From the NCBI RefSeq assembly GCF_900129665.1, contig NZ_FQWL01000004.1, forward strand, positions 124,001 to 188,000: DNA of 64,000 nt, given 5' to 3'. The notes beneath the pieces were generated by a model. The model ran no database searches. It saw only the letters and a program-made list of their open reading frames with translations, and was not told where the DNA came from. Source of the stretch: Flagellimonas flava. GTDB taxonomy: Bacteria > Bacteroidota > Bacteroidia > Flavobacteriales > Flavobacteriaceae. Below are positions 53,172 to 63,703 of the stretch, one piece after another (the first letter of the stretch is position 1; each line of letters starts with the position of its first letter). Position numbers and translations under genes: made by a program.

Positions 53172-54506
53172 ATGGCCCGGTTAGTGATTCTTGGCGGGGG
53201 TGAAAGTGGAGTCGGAACGGCAATATTGGGCAAAAAACAAGGATTTGAAGTTTTTGTCTCTGACAAGGGGGAAATAAAGGAAAATTATAAAAACGTTCTT
53301 GAACATTTTGAAATTGAATGGGAGTCGGGAGGTCATACGGAATCTAAGATTCTAAATGCCAATGTGGTAATGAAGAGCCCAGGGATACCGGATAAGGTGG
53401 CATTGGTCGCCAAGCTGGTAGAGTTGGGAATTCCGGTGATATCTGAGATAGAGTTTGCCACAAAGTATACGGATGCCACCTTGATTGGGATTACTGGTAG
53501 CAACGGAAAAACCACCACCACTATGCTTACCCACCATGTGTTGAAGGAAGGAAGACTTCACGTGGGCATGGCAGGAAATATTGGTGATAGCTATGCTAAA
53601 ATGGTGGCCGAACATGATTTTGGGCATTATGTCTTGGAAATAAGCAGTTTTCAACTTGATGGCATTGTGGATTTCAAACCGCACATTGCTGTTATTACCA
53701 ATATTACTCCGGATCATTTGGACCGATATGAATACAAATTTGAAAATTATATCGCTTCAAAATTCAGAATAGCCATGAACCAGGATCAGAACGATTATCT
53801 GATTTATGATGCGGATGACCCAATAATCCAAAACTGGCTGAAAACACACCCCGTTCAATCCAAATTGTTGCCCTTTTCATTAAAAGAAGAGCAAAAACAA
53901 GGAGCATGGCTCCAGAATAATAATATAAAACTGAATATAGAACATAAAACCTTGGAAATGAGTACAGATATTTTGGCCTTAGAGGGTCAGCACAATGTAA
54001 AGAACACCATGGCCGCCAGTTTGGCGGCAATGTTGGTCAATGTGAGAAAGGAAGCCATCCGAGAGAGTATCCAGTCTTTCCAAGGAGTTCCACATCGCTT
54101 GGAAAAAGTCTTGAAAATCAATCATGTTGAATACATAAATGATTCAAAGGCTACCAATGTAAATGCCACCTACTACGCCTTGGACGGAATTAAAAAACCT
54201 ATTGTTTGGATTGTTGGTGGAGTGGACAAGGGAAATGATTATTCCGAGCTAATGCCTTTGGTGAGGGAAAAAGTGAAAGCCGTGATTTGTCTAGGCATGG
54301 ATAATACCAAGTTGAAAGAATCCTTTGGGAATGTGATTGATCTAATGGTGGAGACCTATTCCATGGAAGAAGCGGTAAAAGTGGCCTATAAAATTTCTGA
54401 GCGCGGGGATTCAGTCCTATTATCACCTGCTTGCGCCAGTTTCGATTTGTTTGAAAACTATGAGGATAGGGGAAATCAATTTAAAACTGCTGTAAAGAAC
54501 TTGTAA
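53172..54506 (+). CDS. murD: UDP-MurNAc-L-alanine:D-glutamate ligase
   Basis: 444 residues. ATP loop GITGSNGKTTTT, NITPDHLDRYEY, and the C-terminal LLSPACASFDLFENYEDRGNQF. Directly follows mraY with no gap. Confidence 0.96.
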   Translation: MARLVILGGGESGVGTAILGKKQGFEVFVSDKGEIKENYKNVLEHFEIEWESGGHTESKILNANVVMKSPGIPDKVALVAKLVELGIPVISEIEFATKYTDATLIGITGSNGKTTTTMLTHHVLKEGRLHVGMAGNIGDSYAKMVAEHDFGHYVLEISSFQLDGIVDFKPHIAVITNITPDHLDRYEYKFENYIASKFRIAMNQDQNDYLIYDADDPIIQNWLKTHPVQSKLLPFSLKEEQKQGAWLQNNNIKLNIEHKTLEMSTDILALEGQHNVKNTMAASLAAMLVNVRKEAIRESIQSFQGVPHRLEKVLKINHVEYINDSKATNVNATYYALDGIKKPIVWIVGGVDKGNDYSELMPLVREKVKAVICLGMDNTKLKESFGNVIDLMVETYSMEEAVKVAYKISERGDSVLLSPACASFDLFENYEDRGNQFKTAVKNL

Positions 54507-54507
54507 G

Positions 54508-55716
54508 ATGTTATCGGTATTTAAAAATCTGAAGGGGGATAAAGCCATTTGGGGCCTTGTGGCACTATTGGCCCTTTTCTCGTTTTTGCCGGTTTATAGC
54601 GCCAGTACCAATTTGGTCTATGTCAACGATGATGGCACTACTGTAGGGCATTTGGTGAAACATGCCGTTTTGCTGTTCTTGGGTTTTGGGATTATCTATG
54701 CAGTGCACAGGATTCCAACACATTACTTTAAAGGACTGTCCATAATTGCCCTGCCCATTGTGCTGATACTTTTGGCCTATACGCTCACTGTGGAAACTAA
54801 GATAGGTGGCGTTACCGCAAACCGTTGGATTAAAATTCCATTTGTTGGGGTCAATTTTCAGACCTCCACCTTGGCATCTGTTGTGCTAATGATTTGGGTG
54901 GCGCGATATCTGACCAAGATAAAGGATACGGTCATAACCTTTAAAGAAAGCATTTTACCTCTTTGGCTGCCCACTGTCCTTGTGGTTTTGTTAATTCTCC
55001 CCGAGAATTTTTCCACCGCGGCAATTATTAGTTTTTTGGTTTTGGTCTTGTGCTTTTTAGGAGGTTATCCACTAAAATATTTGTTCAGTATTGTCGGTGC
55101 CGGACTGGTGTTGGCTTCAATGTTCTTGTTTGTTGTCTTTAAAACACCAGAAGTCATCCCTGGGCAAAGGGCAACTACATGGAAATCAAGAATAGAAACG
55201 TTTTGGAGTCCGGAAAAAGCGGATAAGGACGATTTGCATCAATTGACTTTGGCAAAGATTGCCATAGCAGAGGGCGGTGTGTTAGGAAAAGGAGCTGGAA
55301 AGAGTGTGATCAAAAACATGCTTTCGCAAAGTACTTCCGATTTCATTTTTGCCATTATTATAGAGGAATACGGATTATTGGGCGGTGGTGCCCTGCTGTT
55401 TTTTTATCTATTACTGCTATTTCGGATTGTGGTCGTGGCCAACTCGGCCAAAACCATCTTTTCCAAGCTTTTGGTCATAGGCGTGGGATTGCCAATCGTT
55501 TTTCAGGCCTTTATCAATATGGCAGTTGTGGTGCAGTTGTTTCCCGTTACGGGACAGCCCTTGCCATTGATCAGTATGGGAGGTACGTCCATTTGGATGA
55601 CCTGTATGGCCATTGGAATAGTATTGAGCGCAAGCAATAAAAAGGAAAATTTGGAGGAGGAATCCCATGGCATAGATGAAACCAACCCTTTAGAAGTATT
55701 GAGTGGACAATTATAG
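54508..55716 (+). CDS. ftsW: Septal peptidoglycan glycosyltransferase FtsW
   Basis: 402 residues, SEDS family, about ten transmembrane helices. Contains [11 protein letters not shown] with the region holding the catalytic Asp-equivalent loop, [15 protein letters not shown], and [17 protein letters not shown], all FtsW/RodA signatures. It polymerises glycan strands with FtsI. Overlaps murG by 14 bp. Confidence 0.95.
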   Translation: MLSVFKNLKGDKAIWGLVALLALFSFLPVYSASTNLVYVNDDGTTVGHLVKHAVLLFLGFGIIYAVHRIPTHYFKGLSIIALPIVLILLAYTLTVETKIGGVTANRWIKIPFVGVNFQTSTLASVVLMIWVARYLTKIKDTVITFKESILPLWLPTVLVVLLILPENFSTAAIISFLVLVLCFLGGYPLKYLFSIVGAGLVLASMFLFVVFKTPEVIPGQRATTWKSRIETFWSPEKADKDDLHQLTLAKIAIAEGGVLGKGAGKSVIKNMLSQSTSDFIFAIIIEEYGLLGGGALLFFYLLLLFRIVVVANSAKTIFSKLLVIGVGLPIVFQAFINMAVVVQLFPVTGQPLPLISMGGTSIWMTCMAIGIVLSASNKKENLEEESHGIDETNPLEVLSGQL

Positions 55717-56791
55717 GTTTATTCTTTCTGGAGGGGGGACGGGAGGACATATTTATCCCGCCATTGCCATAGCCAATGAGCTAAAGCAACGGTATCCCAA
55801 TGCAGAGTTCTTGTTTGTTGGAGCAAGGGATAAGATGGAGATGGAAAAAGTGCCTCAGGCCGGCTATAAAATTGAAGGTCTGTGGATAAGTGGATTACAA
55901 AGGAAGCTGACACTGAAAAATCTGATGTTTCCAATCAAAGTGATAAGTAGTTTGTTGAGAGCACGCAACATAGTAAAACAGTTTCGACCTGATATCGCTA
56001 TCGGCACCGGGGGATTTGCCAGTGGCCCATTACTGCGTATGGCAGCGGCTTCCAAGGTGCCTTGTGTGCTTCAAGAACAAAATTCGTACGCCGGAATTAC
56101 GAACAAATTGTTGGCAGGTAAGGCAAAAACCATTTGTGTGGCTTACGATGGTATGGAACGATTTTTTCCCAAGGAGAAAATAGTGAAAACAGGAAACCCT
56201 GTGCGACAAGATTTAGTTGATATAAAAGTCAGCAAAAAGGAAGCTTTGGAGTCCTATGATCTAAATCCAGCCAAGAAGACGGTCTTGATTATTGGCGGAA
56301 GCCTTGGAGCGAGACGAATCAACCAACTTATCGAAAAGGAACTTGACTTTTTTGATGGTTTGGATATTCAAGTTTTGTGGCAATGCGGCAAGCTGTATTT
56401 CGAGGAATACAAGCAACATGAATCCCCATCTGTAAAGGTAATGGCCTTTATTGATAAGATGGAGCGAGCCTATACGGCAGCTGATATGATAATATCCCGG
56501 GCCGGTGCAGGCTCTGTTTCGGAATTATGCCTTATGGGAAAACCGGTGCTGTTCATACCCTCCCCGAACGTTGCGGAGGATCATCAGACCAAGAACGCAC
56601 AAGCTTTGGTGTCCAAGAACGCTGCGGTATTATTAAAGGAGAGCGAGTTGGATGAAGTATTTGAGGGAACCTTCAAAAACTTGATAGATTCAAAAGAGAA
56701 GCAAGAAAGATTGGGACAAAATATAAGGGGATTGGCCCTGCCAAAAGCGACCCAACATATAGTGGATGAAATAGAAAAACTATTGAAATGA
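55703..56791 (+). CDS. murG: UDP-GlcNAc:MurNAc-pentapeptide GlcNAc transferase
   Basis: 362 residues from a GTG start. [20 protein letters not shown] is the lipid I binding G-loop; [11 protein letters not shown] and [30 protein letters not shown] follow. Makes lipid II. Overlaps murC by 4 bp. Confidence 0.96.
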   Translation: MDNYRFILSGGGTGGHIYPAIAIANELKQRYPNAEFLFVGARDKMEMEKVPQAGYKIEGLWISGLQRKLTLKNLMFPIKVISSLLRARNIVKQFRPDIAIGTGGFASGPLLRMAAASKVPCVLQEQNSYAGITNKLLAGKAKTICVAYDGMERFFPKEKIVKTGNPVRQDLVDIKVSKKEALESYDLNPAKKTVLIIGGSLGARRINQLIEKELDFFDGLDIQVLWQCGKLYFEEYKQHESPSVKVMAFIDKMERAYTAADMIISRAGAGSVSELCLMGKPVLFIPSPNVAEDHQTKNAQALVSKNAAVLLKESELDEVFEGTFKNLIDSKEKQERLGQNIRGLALPKATQHIVDEIEKLLK

Positions 56792-58140
56792 AGCTTACAG
56801 ACATCCATAACGTCTTTTTTATAGGCATTGGAGGCATAGGCATGTCTGCGTTGGCACGCTATTTCAATTATGTTGGAAAGCAGGTTGTGGGGTACGACAA
56901 GACCCGCACACCGATTACCAATGAACTTGAAGAACATGGGATTCCCGTCCATTTTGAACAAGATGTGCAATTGGTTCCGACAGCATTTAAAAACAAGGAA
57001 AATACCTTGGTGGTCTATACCCCTGCTGTACCCGATTCCCATCAACAACTACATTATTTTACGGTAAATGGCTTTCAGGTAAAAAAGCGTTCCGAGGTAC
57101 TTGGAATTATTACCAGGGATACATTTTGCTTTGCTGTTGCAGGAACGCATGGTAAAACAACAACATCCTGCATTTTAGCGCATTTATTAAAGGAAACTGG
57201 AATCCCTTTTACGGCCTTTTTAGGTGGGATATCGGAGGATTTCAACAGCAATTTTGTACTGAACGGAACCGAATTTTCTGTAGTGGAAGCGGATGAATTT
57301 GATCGTTCTTTTTTACGACTAAGCCCAAACATGGCTTGTATTACTTCAATGGATGCCGATCACTTGGACATTTATGGGACAGAAGAAGAACTACATGAAT
57401 CTTTTGAAGATTTTGTGGGTTGTTTAAAGCCTAATGGCAAATTGTTTGTGAAAAACGGATTGCCACTGAAGGGAATCACCTTTGGTATTGAAGATGATGC
57501 CGATTTCAGGGCAGAAAATATAACAATTGAACGTGGTACCTACATATTTGATTTGATTACTCCTATGGAAGTGCTGAAACAGGTGCGCTTCACCAAACCG
57601 GGCAGACATAACCTGCTCAACGGATTAGCTGCTTTTGCGATGGCGGTGCAGGCCGGTTCCCAGCCGAGCCGTCTAGCTGAAGCTCTTGGAACCTTTAAAG
57701 GAGTTCAGCGCAGATTTTCATATCAAATTAAGGAAAAGGACTTTGTTTTTATTGATGATTATGCCCATCACCCTACAGAAATAGATGCGGTTCATCAAGC
57801 GATTAGGGAGATGCATCCCAACGAAGAAATTACCGCGGTGTTTCAGCCACATCTTTTTTCGCGAACCAAGGATTTTGTGGATGAATTTGCACGGAGTCTG
57901 TCCAAATTTGATGCAATTTTTCTGTTGGAAATTTATCCGGCTCGGGAAGAACCCATTAAAGGAGTGAACTCCACTTGGCTACTGGGAAAGATTGACAACC
58001 CTAAAAAGGGATTGATTGGCAAGTCTGATTTGGTAAGCACCGTTAAGGCCAATAAAACTGGGGTCTTGGTGACCATGGGAGCCGGAGATATAGGAATGGA
58101 AGTACCAAAAATTAAAAACGAATTGGCGTATGCAAGTTAA
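56788..58140 (+). CDS. murC: UDP-MurNAc:L-alanine ligase
   Basis: 450 residues. Rossmann start [17 protein letters not shown] loop [13 protein letters not shown], and [13 protein letters not shown] in the C-terminal domain. Adds the first amino acid to the stem. Overlaps ftsQ by 11 bp. Confidence 0.96.
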   Translation: MKLTDIHNVFFIGIGGIGMSALARYFNYVGKQVVGYDKTRTPITNELEEHGIPVHFEQDVQLVPTAFKNKENTLVVYTPAVPDSHQQLHYFTVNGFQVKKRSEVLGIITRDTFCFAVAGTHGKTTTSCILAHLLKETGIPFTAFLGGISEDFNSNFVLNGTEFSVVEADEFDRSFLRLSPNMACITSMDADHLDIYGTEEELHESFEDFVGCLKPNGKLFVKNGLPLKGITFGIEDDADFRAENITIERGTYIFDLITPMEVLKQVRFTKPGRHNLLNGLAAFAMAVQAGSQPSRLAEALGTFKGVQRRFSYQIKEKDFVFIDDYAHHPTEIDAVHQAIREMHPNEEITAVFQPHLFSRTKDFVDEFARSLSKFDAIFLLEIYPAREEPIKGVNSTWLLGKIDNPKKGLIGKSDLVSTVKANKTGVLVTMGAGDIGMEVPKIKNELAYAS

Positions 58141-58849
58141 TTGGAATTATATAAAATTAGGGTTTCTGTGCACTGCGGTAATCGCTTTGTACGGTTTCGC
58201 CGATCAACGGAGCAAACGGAAAGCAGTAGATGATATTTCTATTAAATTTTTGGGAGACAACAACTTATATCTGACCGAAGCCTCAGTTAATAAATTGTTA
58301 ATACAAAATTATGGAGCAGTAAAAAATAGGCCTAAAGAAGAGCTAGTTTTGAATACCATAGAGGAGGTAATTCGGTCCAACGATATGGTGAAAAATGCCC
58401 AGGTCTATCTTACTGTAAACGGAGAACTTATATCCAAGATTGTTCAGCGAAAACCAATTGGAAGGGTAGAGGGAGTCTCCAAATTTTATTTGGATGATTT
58501 GGGCGAGCGTATGCCCTTGTCACAACATCATTCCGCTCGGGTGCCCATAATCACAGGTGAGATTACAGGTAAGACCCTTGAGGATGCCTATGTTATTTTG
58601 AATTACATCAACGAAGACGATTTTCTAAGGAAAAATGTCATCGGAATACATATTGAAGCAGAAGGGAAATACCAACTTAAGTTTCGCTTGGAAAATTTTG
58701 TAGTGAATCTGGGAGGGGTGGATAATCTCAATGAGAAGTTCAAAAATTTTATGGCCTTTTACGCAAAAGCAGCCAAGGATAAGTCTTTGGAAAAGTATGC
58801 GGTTGTGAGTTTAGAGTTCAACAATCAGGTGGTGTGCACCAAAATATAA
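58130..58849 (+). CDS. ftsQ: Cell division protein FtsQ
   Basis: 239 residues: one N-terminal transmembrane helix (YIKLGFLCTAVIALYGFA), a POTRA-like part (ISIKFLGDNNLYLTEASVNKLL) and a beta domain (GRVEGVSKFYLDDLGERMPLS). Part of the FtsQBL complex. Sequence conservation is low in this family; identity rests on topology and its place between murC and ftsA. Confidence 0.88.
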   Translation: MQVNWNYIKLGFLCTAVIALYGFADQRSKRKAVDDISIKFLGDNNLYLTEASVNKLLIQNYGAVKNRPKEELVLNTIEEVIRSNDMVKNAQVYLTVNGELISKIVQRKPIGRVEGVSKFYLDDLGERMPLSQHHSARVPIITGEITGKTLEDAYVILNYINEDDFLRKNVIGIHIEAEGKYQLKFRLENFVVNLGGVDNLNEKFKNFMAFYAKAAKDKSLEKYAVVSLEFNNQVVCTKI

Positions 58850-58852
58850 CAT

Positions 58853-60166
58853 ATGGAACAGGGTAATTATTCAGTTGGATTGGACATTGGAACTACCAAG
58901 ATCGTAGCGATCATAGGTAAGGAAAATGAATATGGGAAAATTGAAATCCTAGGAACGGGAAGATCTAAAAGTTTAGGCGTCCACCGGGGAGTGGTCAACA
59001 ATATCACACAGACCATATCGTCTATCCAACAAGCCGTGGAACAAGCAGAGCTTAATGCAGGCTTAAAAATTGGTTCGGTAGTAGTTGGTATTGCAGGGCA
59101 GCACATACGAAGCCTTCAGCACAGTGATTACATAACCAGACCAAATTCGGAAGAGGTGATCAATGATGATGATCTCGAAAAACTTTGTAATCAAGTATAC
59201 AAGTTGGTCATGTTGCCCGGGGAAGAAATTATCCATGTATTGCCACAGGAATACAAAGTGGATGGACAATCTGAAATAAAAGAACCCAAAGGAATGTATG
59301 GTGGCAGACTTGAGGCCAATTTTCATGTCGTGGTGGGACAAGTTTCATCCATTAAAAATATTGGTCGTTGCATCAAAAGTGCAGGACTTGATCTTGGGAA
59401 CATTACCCTGGAACCCTTGGCTTCAGCGGAGGCTGTTTTAAGCCGTGAGGAAAAGGAAGCTGGAGTGGCTTTGATCGATATAGGTGGTGGCACAACGGAT
59501 TTGGCCATCTTCAAAGACGGCATTATCCGCCACACTTCCGTAATTCCGTTTGGTGGGAATGTGATCACCGAAGATATCAAAGAAGGTTGCTCCATCATAG
59601 AGAAGCAAGCGGAGCTACTGAAAATAAAATTTGGATCGGCCTGGCCAGGCGAGAACAAGGACAATGAAATAGTTTCCATTCCAGGTCTAAGAGGTCGGGA
59701 ACCAAAAGAAATCACCCTAAAAAACCTTTCCAAGATCATTCACGCCAGAGTGGTGGAAATCGTGGAGCAGGTTTACGTGGAAATCAAGAACTACGGCCAT
59801 GAGGAGCAGAAAAAGAAACTCATTGCCGGAATAGTGCTTACTGGTGGCGGTAGCCAATTAAAACACCTGAAGCAGCTAGTGGAATACATTACCGGAATGG
59901 ATACCCGGATAGGGTACCCCAATGAACATTTGGCAGGAGATTCCGAGGAAGAAATAGCCAGTCCATTGTACGCTACTGCGGTTGGACTATTGATGAACGC
60001 CCTAGAGAGCAATACCTCAGGGAGTATGACGGAAGAGGAAGTACAGGAAGAAGAAAAGGTACTTGTGGGCCAAGAGCATATGTCCGCCCCTTCCTCAAAA
60101 GAACGCAAATCGATTTTTGATAAATGGTCCGAGAAGTTAAAAGACTTTTTGGACAACGCAGAATAG
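58853..60166 (+). CDS. ftsA: Cell division protein FtsA
   Basis: 437 residues, actin-like ATPase. SVGLDIGTTKIVAIIG (phosphate 1), ALIDIGGGTTDLAIF (phosphate 2) and IVLTGGGSQLKHL (adenosine site) are clear. The C-terminal amphipathic stretch KSIFDKWSEKLKDFLDN would tether the Z ring to the membrane. Confidence 0.96.
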   Translation: MEQGNYSVGLDIGTTKIVAIIGKENEYGKIEILGTGRSKSLGVHRGVVNNITQTISSIQQAVEQAELNAGLKIGSVVVGIAGQHIRSLQHSDYITRPNSEEVINDDDLEKLCNQVYKLVMLPGEEIIHVLPQEYKVDGQSEIKEPKGMYGGRLEANFHVVVGQVSSIKNIGRCIKSAGLDLGNITLEPLASAEAVLSREEKEAGVALIDIGGGTTDLAIFKDGIIRHTSVIPFGGNVITEDIKEGCSIIEKQAELLKIKFGSAWPGENKDNEIVSIPGLRGREPKEITLKNLSKIIHARVVEIVEQVYVEIKNYGHEEQKKKLIAGIVLTGGGSQLKHLKQLVEYITGMDTRIGYPNEHLAGDSEEEIASPLYATAVGLLMNALESNTSGSMTEEEVQEEEKVLVGQEHMSAPSSKERKSIFDKWSEKLKDFLDNAE

Positions 60167-60194
60167 TAACCCCATTAAACGAAACAAAACTGTC

Positions 60195-62147
60195 ATGAGT
60201 AAGAGCACCGAATTTGACAATATTTCTTTTGATCTCCCAAAAAACAAGAGCAACGTCATCAAAGTAATTGGCGTTGGAGGTGGAGGTGGAAACGCCATTA
60301 ACCACATGTTCCAGGCCGGTATAAACGGCGTTGACTTTGTTATCTGCAATACAGATGCCCAGGCCCTTCAGAATAGTCCGGTTCCCAATAAGATACAGTT
60401 GGGAGTTTCCCTTACCGAAGGTTTAGGAGCAGGTGCAAATCCCGAAATTGGGGAACAGGCCGCCCTAGAAAGTATGGAGGAGGTGAAGGTAATGTTGGAG
60501 CATACTACCAAAATGGCATTTATTACCGCCGGTATGGGTGGGGGAACAGGAACGGGTGCGGCTCCTGTGATTGCCAAGGCAGCTAGGGAAATGGATATTC
60601 TTACTGTTGGGATTGTTACCATTCCTTTTCAGTTCGAGGGGGCTATGCGTAATAAACAGGCGCAGGCAGGAATTGAAAAATTAAGGGCCAATGTGGACTC
60701 TTTGATCGTTATAAATAATAACAAACTCAGAGAGGTTTATGGCAACCTCGGGTTTAAGGCCGGTTTCTCAAAGGCAGATGAAGTCTTGGCCACCGCAGCT
60801 CGTGGAATAGCGGAAGTAATTACACATCACTACACGCAGAATATTGACCTTAGAGATGCCAAAACGGTACTTTCAAACAGTGGCACCGCCATAATGGGCT
60901 CGGCAACGGCGGCTGGTTCTGCAAGAGCTGGAGAAGCCATTATGAAGGCATTGGACTCTCCACTGTTGAATGATAACAAGATCAACGGCGCCAAAAATGT
61001 ACTACTGCTTATCGTTTCTGGAACTCAGGAGATTACCATTGATGAAATTGGAGAGATTAACGATTACATTCAAATAGAGGCCGGACATAGTGCGAATATC
61101 ATTATGGGTGTTGGTGAGGACGAAAACCTTGGTGATGCCATCGCGGTGACAGTAATTGCTACCGGGTTCAATGTTGATCAGCAAGATCATATTGTAAATA
61201 CAGAAAGCAAAAAAGTGTTTTACACACTGGAGGACGAGCAAACCGCCGAACAGAAGCTCGAGCCGGAGAGCACTGCTGTACAGGAAATAAAAGTGGAGAA
61301 AGCCCCAATAGAAATTGAACCACAAGTGGTTCGGCATACTTTGGAAATGGAAGAAGAAGTTGTCGAGGAGCAGCCTGCTGCGCCGGAGTCGGACCTAATT
61401 CCAACCACCAATTACATCAAAAACTTCAATGTCTTTTATGAAGAGGTAGTTCCTGAAAATGTGGAAGAGGACTTTATTATTATTGAAGCCAAGCGCATTC
61501 TAAACGATATTGAAGTGGTTGACCCTGAAGTGGTATCCCCAAAGGAAAAAGAAGATCAGTTTGCACTGAGCTTCGACATGCCTTTAAATACCATCGAAGA
61601 AAATGAAGAGGAGCGGACCATCACCTTCGATTTAACAGATGATACGGTTAAGGATATCGATGTGAAGGAGTACGTGGAGGTAAAACCGGTTTTGGAGTAT
61701 AAGAAAGAAGGTGAGACCCGATACAACCTGGAAGAGTACATGGAATTGGAGACCCAGTTGACTGGGGCTAGATCAGTTGCCGAAACCCATGAACCAAAAA
61801 TGGTCGAGGATGAACTGGTTTTTGAAAAAAAGACCATCGCTCCCGAAGCGTCTACAGGAGATGATGCCTCCGGAAATACGGATCCGTTCAATAGTTCTAT
61901 CAGCGATATGCTTAAGGATAGGGCCGATGAGCGAAGAAAAAAGCTGAAAAACTTCAACTATAAGTTTCAGAATAATAGAAACAGTATTGATGAAATAGAA
62001 AAGCAGCCCGCATACAAGAGACAAGGGGTTGACTTGAATGATACCCCGCAGGAACAAAAAGTTTCCCGCACCACATTGAGTGAGGATAGTAATGAAGAAA
62101 TCCAGTTGCGCTCCAACAACTCCTTTTTGCACGATAATGTTGATTAG
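60195..62147 (+). CDS. ftsZ: Cell division GTPase FtsZ with long C-terminal extension
   Basis: 650 residues. The tubulin-like core (1-~330) carries [13 protein letters not shown] and the GTP-binding [13 protein letters not shown], plus the synergy loop [13 protein letters not shown]. The core is followed by a ~320-residue acidic, low-complexity tail, far longer than the ~70-residue tail of E. coli FtsZ but usual in Bacteroidota. The very end differs from the standard FtsA/ZipA-binding peptide. Last gene of the dcw cluster, followed by a terminator. Confidence 0.96.
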   Translation: MSKSTEFDNISFDLPKNKSNVIKVIGVGGGGGNAINHMFQAGINGVDFVICNTDAQALQNSPVPNKIQLGVSLTEGLGAGANPEIGEQAALESMEEVKVMLEHTTKMAFITAGMGGGTGTGAAPVIAKAAREMDILTVGIVTIPFQFEGAMRNKQAQAGIEKLRANVDSLIVINNNKLREVYGNLGFKAGFSKADEVLATAARGIAEVITHHYTQNIDLRDAKTVLSNSGTAIMGSATAAGSARAGEAIMKALDSPLLNDNKINGAKNVLLLIVSGTQEITIDEIGEINDYIQIEAGHSANIIMGVGEDENLGDAIAVTVIATGFNVDQQDHIVNTESKKVFYTLEDEQTAEQKLEPESTAVQEIKVEKAPIEIEPQVVRHTLEMEEEVVEEQPAAPESDLIPTTNYIKNFNVFYEEVVPENVEEDFIIIEAKRILNDIEVVDPEVVSPKEKEDQFALSFDMPLNTIEENEEERTITFDLTDDTVKDIDVKEYVEVKPVLEYKKEGETRYNLEEYMELETQLTGARSVAETHEPKMVEDELVFEKKTIAPEASTGDDASGNTDPFNSSISDMLKDRADERRKKLKNFNYKFQNNRNSIDEIEKQPAYKRQGVDLNDTPQEQKVSRTTLSEDSNEEIQLRSNNSFLHDNVD

Positions 62148-62182
62148 TAGTGTTTAAATTGACTCCATTTTTAATGGAAAGC

Positions 62183-62221
62183 ATAAACCCGATTGTTAAG
62201 AGACTTTCGGGTTTATTTTTT
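62183..62221 (+). terminator. Terminator of the dcw cluster
   Basis: ATAAACCCGA (62183-62192) is perfectly complementary to TCGGGTTTAT (62207-62216) with a 14-base loop and a T6 tract (62216-62221), 36 bases after the ftsZ stop codon. Confidence 0.88.
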
Positions 62222-62247
62222 ATCTTCGCAGCCCTAAATAAGTAGAA

Positions 62248-62700
62248 ATGGGTTTGCAAGATCAGGTCATGTCGGAGATGAAGGCTGCAATGAAGGCCAA
62301 GGATACTGTTTCCTTGGAAGCTTTACGTGCAATTAAGTCGGCCTTGTTGTTGGCAAGCACGGAAAAAGGTGCTTCTGACGGCCTAAGCGAGGCCGATGAG
62401 ATCAAGTTGGTACAAAAGCTGGTAAAACAGCGAAAAGATAGTGCTACTATATTCAAAGAGCAAGGAAGGGATGATTTGGCCGAGCCTGAATTGGCACAGG
62501 CCGCAATCATTGAAAAGTTCCTTCCAGAACAGCTGACAGAAGAAGAAATTGAAAAAGTAGTGGTGCAGACAATCGATGCGGTTGGTGCAACTGGAATGCA
62601 GGATATGGGTAAGGTCATGGGAATGGTTTCCAAAGAATTGGCCGGTCAGGCGGATGGAAAGACCATTTCTACTATTGTAAAGACAAAACTAAGTTCGTAA
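62248..62700 (+). CDS. yqeY: YqeY family protein (GatB/YqeY domain)
   Basis: 150 residues: MGLQDQVMSEMKAAMKAKDTVSLEALRAIKSALL, LVKQRKDSATIFKEQGRDDLAE, and GMQDMGKVMGMVSKELAGQADG are YqeY signatures. Similar to the tail domain of GatB that contacts tRNA; its cellular role is not settled. Separately transcribed after the dcw terminator. Confidence 0.92.
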   Translation: MGLQDQVMSEMKAAMKAKDTVSLEALRAIKSALLLASTEKGASDGLSEADEIKLVQKLVKQRKDSATIFKEQGRDDLAEPELAQAAIIEKFLPEQLTEEEIEKVVVQTIDAVGATGMQDMGKVMGMVSKELAGQADGKTISTIVKTKLSS

Positions 62701-62708
62701 ATACTTTT

Positions 62709-62782
62709 GGCCCAGTAGTTCAACTGGATAGAATATCAGATTTCGGCTCTGAGGGTTGGGGGTTCGAATCCTCCCTGGGTCA
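62709..62782 (+). tRNA. tRNA-Arg (anticodon UCG)
   Basis: The cloverleaf is complete: acceptor GGCCCAG (62709-62715) with CTGGGTC (62775-62781, one G-U), D arm GTTC/GAAT, anticodon stem TCAGA/TCTGA with loop TTTCGGC, T arm GGGGG-TTCGAAT-CCTCC. Anticodon TCG reads CGA and other CGN codons. Discriminator base A at 62782; no CCA is encoded. tRNA 3' ends are common integration sites and what follows looks accessory. Confidence 0.95.
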
Positions 62783-62793
62783 CTAATATGCGA

Positions 62794-62820
62794 AAAACCT
62801 CTTTCATAGAAAGGGGTTTT
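62794..62820 (+). terminator. Terminator after tRNA-Arg
   Basis: AAAACCTCTTT (62794-62804) pairs with AAAGGGGTTTT (62810-62820) with one G-U pair and a 5-base loop, followed by CTGTTTTTG. Confidence 0.75.
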
Positions 62821-62828
62821 CTGTTTTT

Positions 62829-62848
62829 GTGCCCAAATCTGTGCCCAA
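62829..62848. repeat. Short direct repeat GTGCCCAA after the tRNA, possible integration scar
   Basis: GTGCCCAA occurs at 62829-62836 and again at 62841-62848, a period of 12. Words of this type are often seen next to tRNA genes with an integrated element in Bacteroidota, where they belong to the end of an integrase gene or its att region. No integrase is in the window and no second copy of the tRNA 3' end is visible up to 64000. Confidence 0.35.
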
Positions 62849-62965
62849 GTTTTACTTCTAAATCCTGATTCGCCATCAATTTTATTTTAAATGTTGATAT
62901 AAAAAAACAAATTCAAAATCTTTCTAAGCATGCCATCGAATTTAAGTCATAAATTGAGGTAAAGT

Positions 62966-63703
62966 TTGAGTAACGTGGCAAAGAAAAAGATACTATCAGA
63001 TCATAAACAAAAAGGGAAGAAATTAATTCCTATTATGATGCAGGGCAATTTTCTTTCTGAAATTAATTGGCTTGATGATTTTGTTCCTGAACTGTTTTGG
63101 ATTGCTTGTGTTCAGAAAAAATTAGGCTATAAAACAGCAAATGAGGTACTATTAGAACTTCATGAATTGTATCTCGAAATATCTGATTCCAAATACCCCC
63201 ACAATATTTTTAGTTCATATTCTAGTCTAAAGGGGCACCAAAAAAGCAAACTTCTTGATAGATTTAAGTCTAGTAAGTCCTATGATAAATTATTAATGGG
63301 AATTAAGGACTTACAGTATTTCTATCCAGGTCATCCGTTGGAATTTTTATACAGCAATTTGGAACTCTCAAAAGAAGATGTTGACTTAGAATTTATCAAA
63401 TCCGTTTTAGGAGATATTAGTTTTCGAAGGTCAAAAGAAGCCATGTATGCACAAGCACTTGTACTATACGTGGCAATGGCGACTGGTAAGTTGATAGTCA
63501 CTAAAGAAAGTTCCCTCTTAGGAATAAACGAGATAAAAGAATATCCAGATACCGAAAAAAGTCGCCAAATTGCATCTTCGATAAGGGCAAGTTTTAACGG
63601 GATACTAGGGAATAAGGATTTGACTATAAGATGTGACTGGGCTAATAATTTTTGGGTGAGGTCATTTGAATTGGAACGACCTCATATTAATCTTCAAAAA
63701 TGA
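62966..63703 (+). CDS. Hypothetical protein of an accessory two-gene module
   Basis: 245 residues from a TTG start. No recognised family. It has a helical, lysine-rich composition with WLDDFVPELFWIACVQKKLGYKTANEVLLELHELY near the start and DLTIRCDWANNFWVRSFELERPHI at the end; no signal peptide or transmembrane helix. The local sequence is AT-rich (18 of 60 bases G/C at 63001-63060), unlike the upstream core genes. It overlaps the next gene by ATGA, so both are coupled. The region between the tRNA and this gene (62849-62965) has no gene. Confidence 0.65.
   Translation: MSNVAKKKILSDHKQKGKKLIPIMMQGNFLSEINWLDDFVPELFWIACVQKKLGYKTANEVLLELHELYLEISDSKYPHNIFSSYSSLKGHQKSKLLDRFKSSKSYDKLLMGIKDLQYFYPGHPLEFLYSNLELSKEDVDLEFIKSVLGDISFRRSKEAMYAQALVLYVAMATGKLIVTKESSLLGINEIKEYPDTEKSRQIASSIRASFNGILGNKDLTIRCDWANNFWVRSFELERPHINLQK

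Noticed and set aside
62829..62848. Definite att site of an integrated element
   Set aside because: Only a short GTGCCCAA repeat is visible, no second tRNA end or integrase in the window; kept as a weak feature only.
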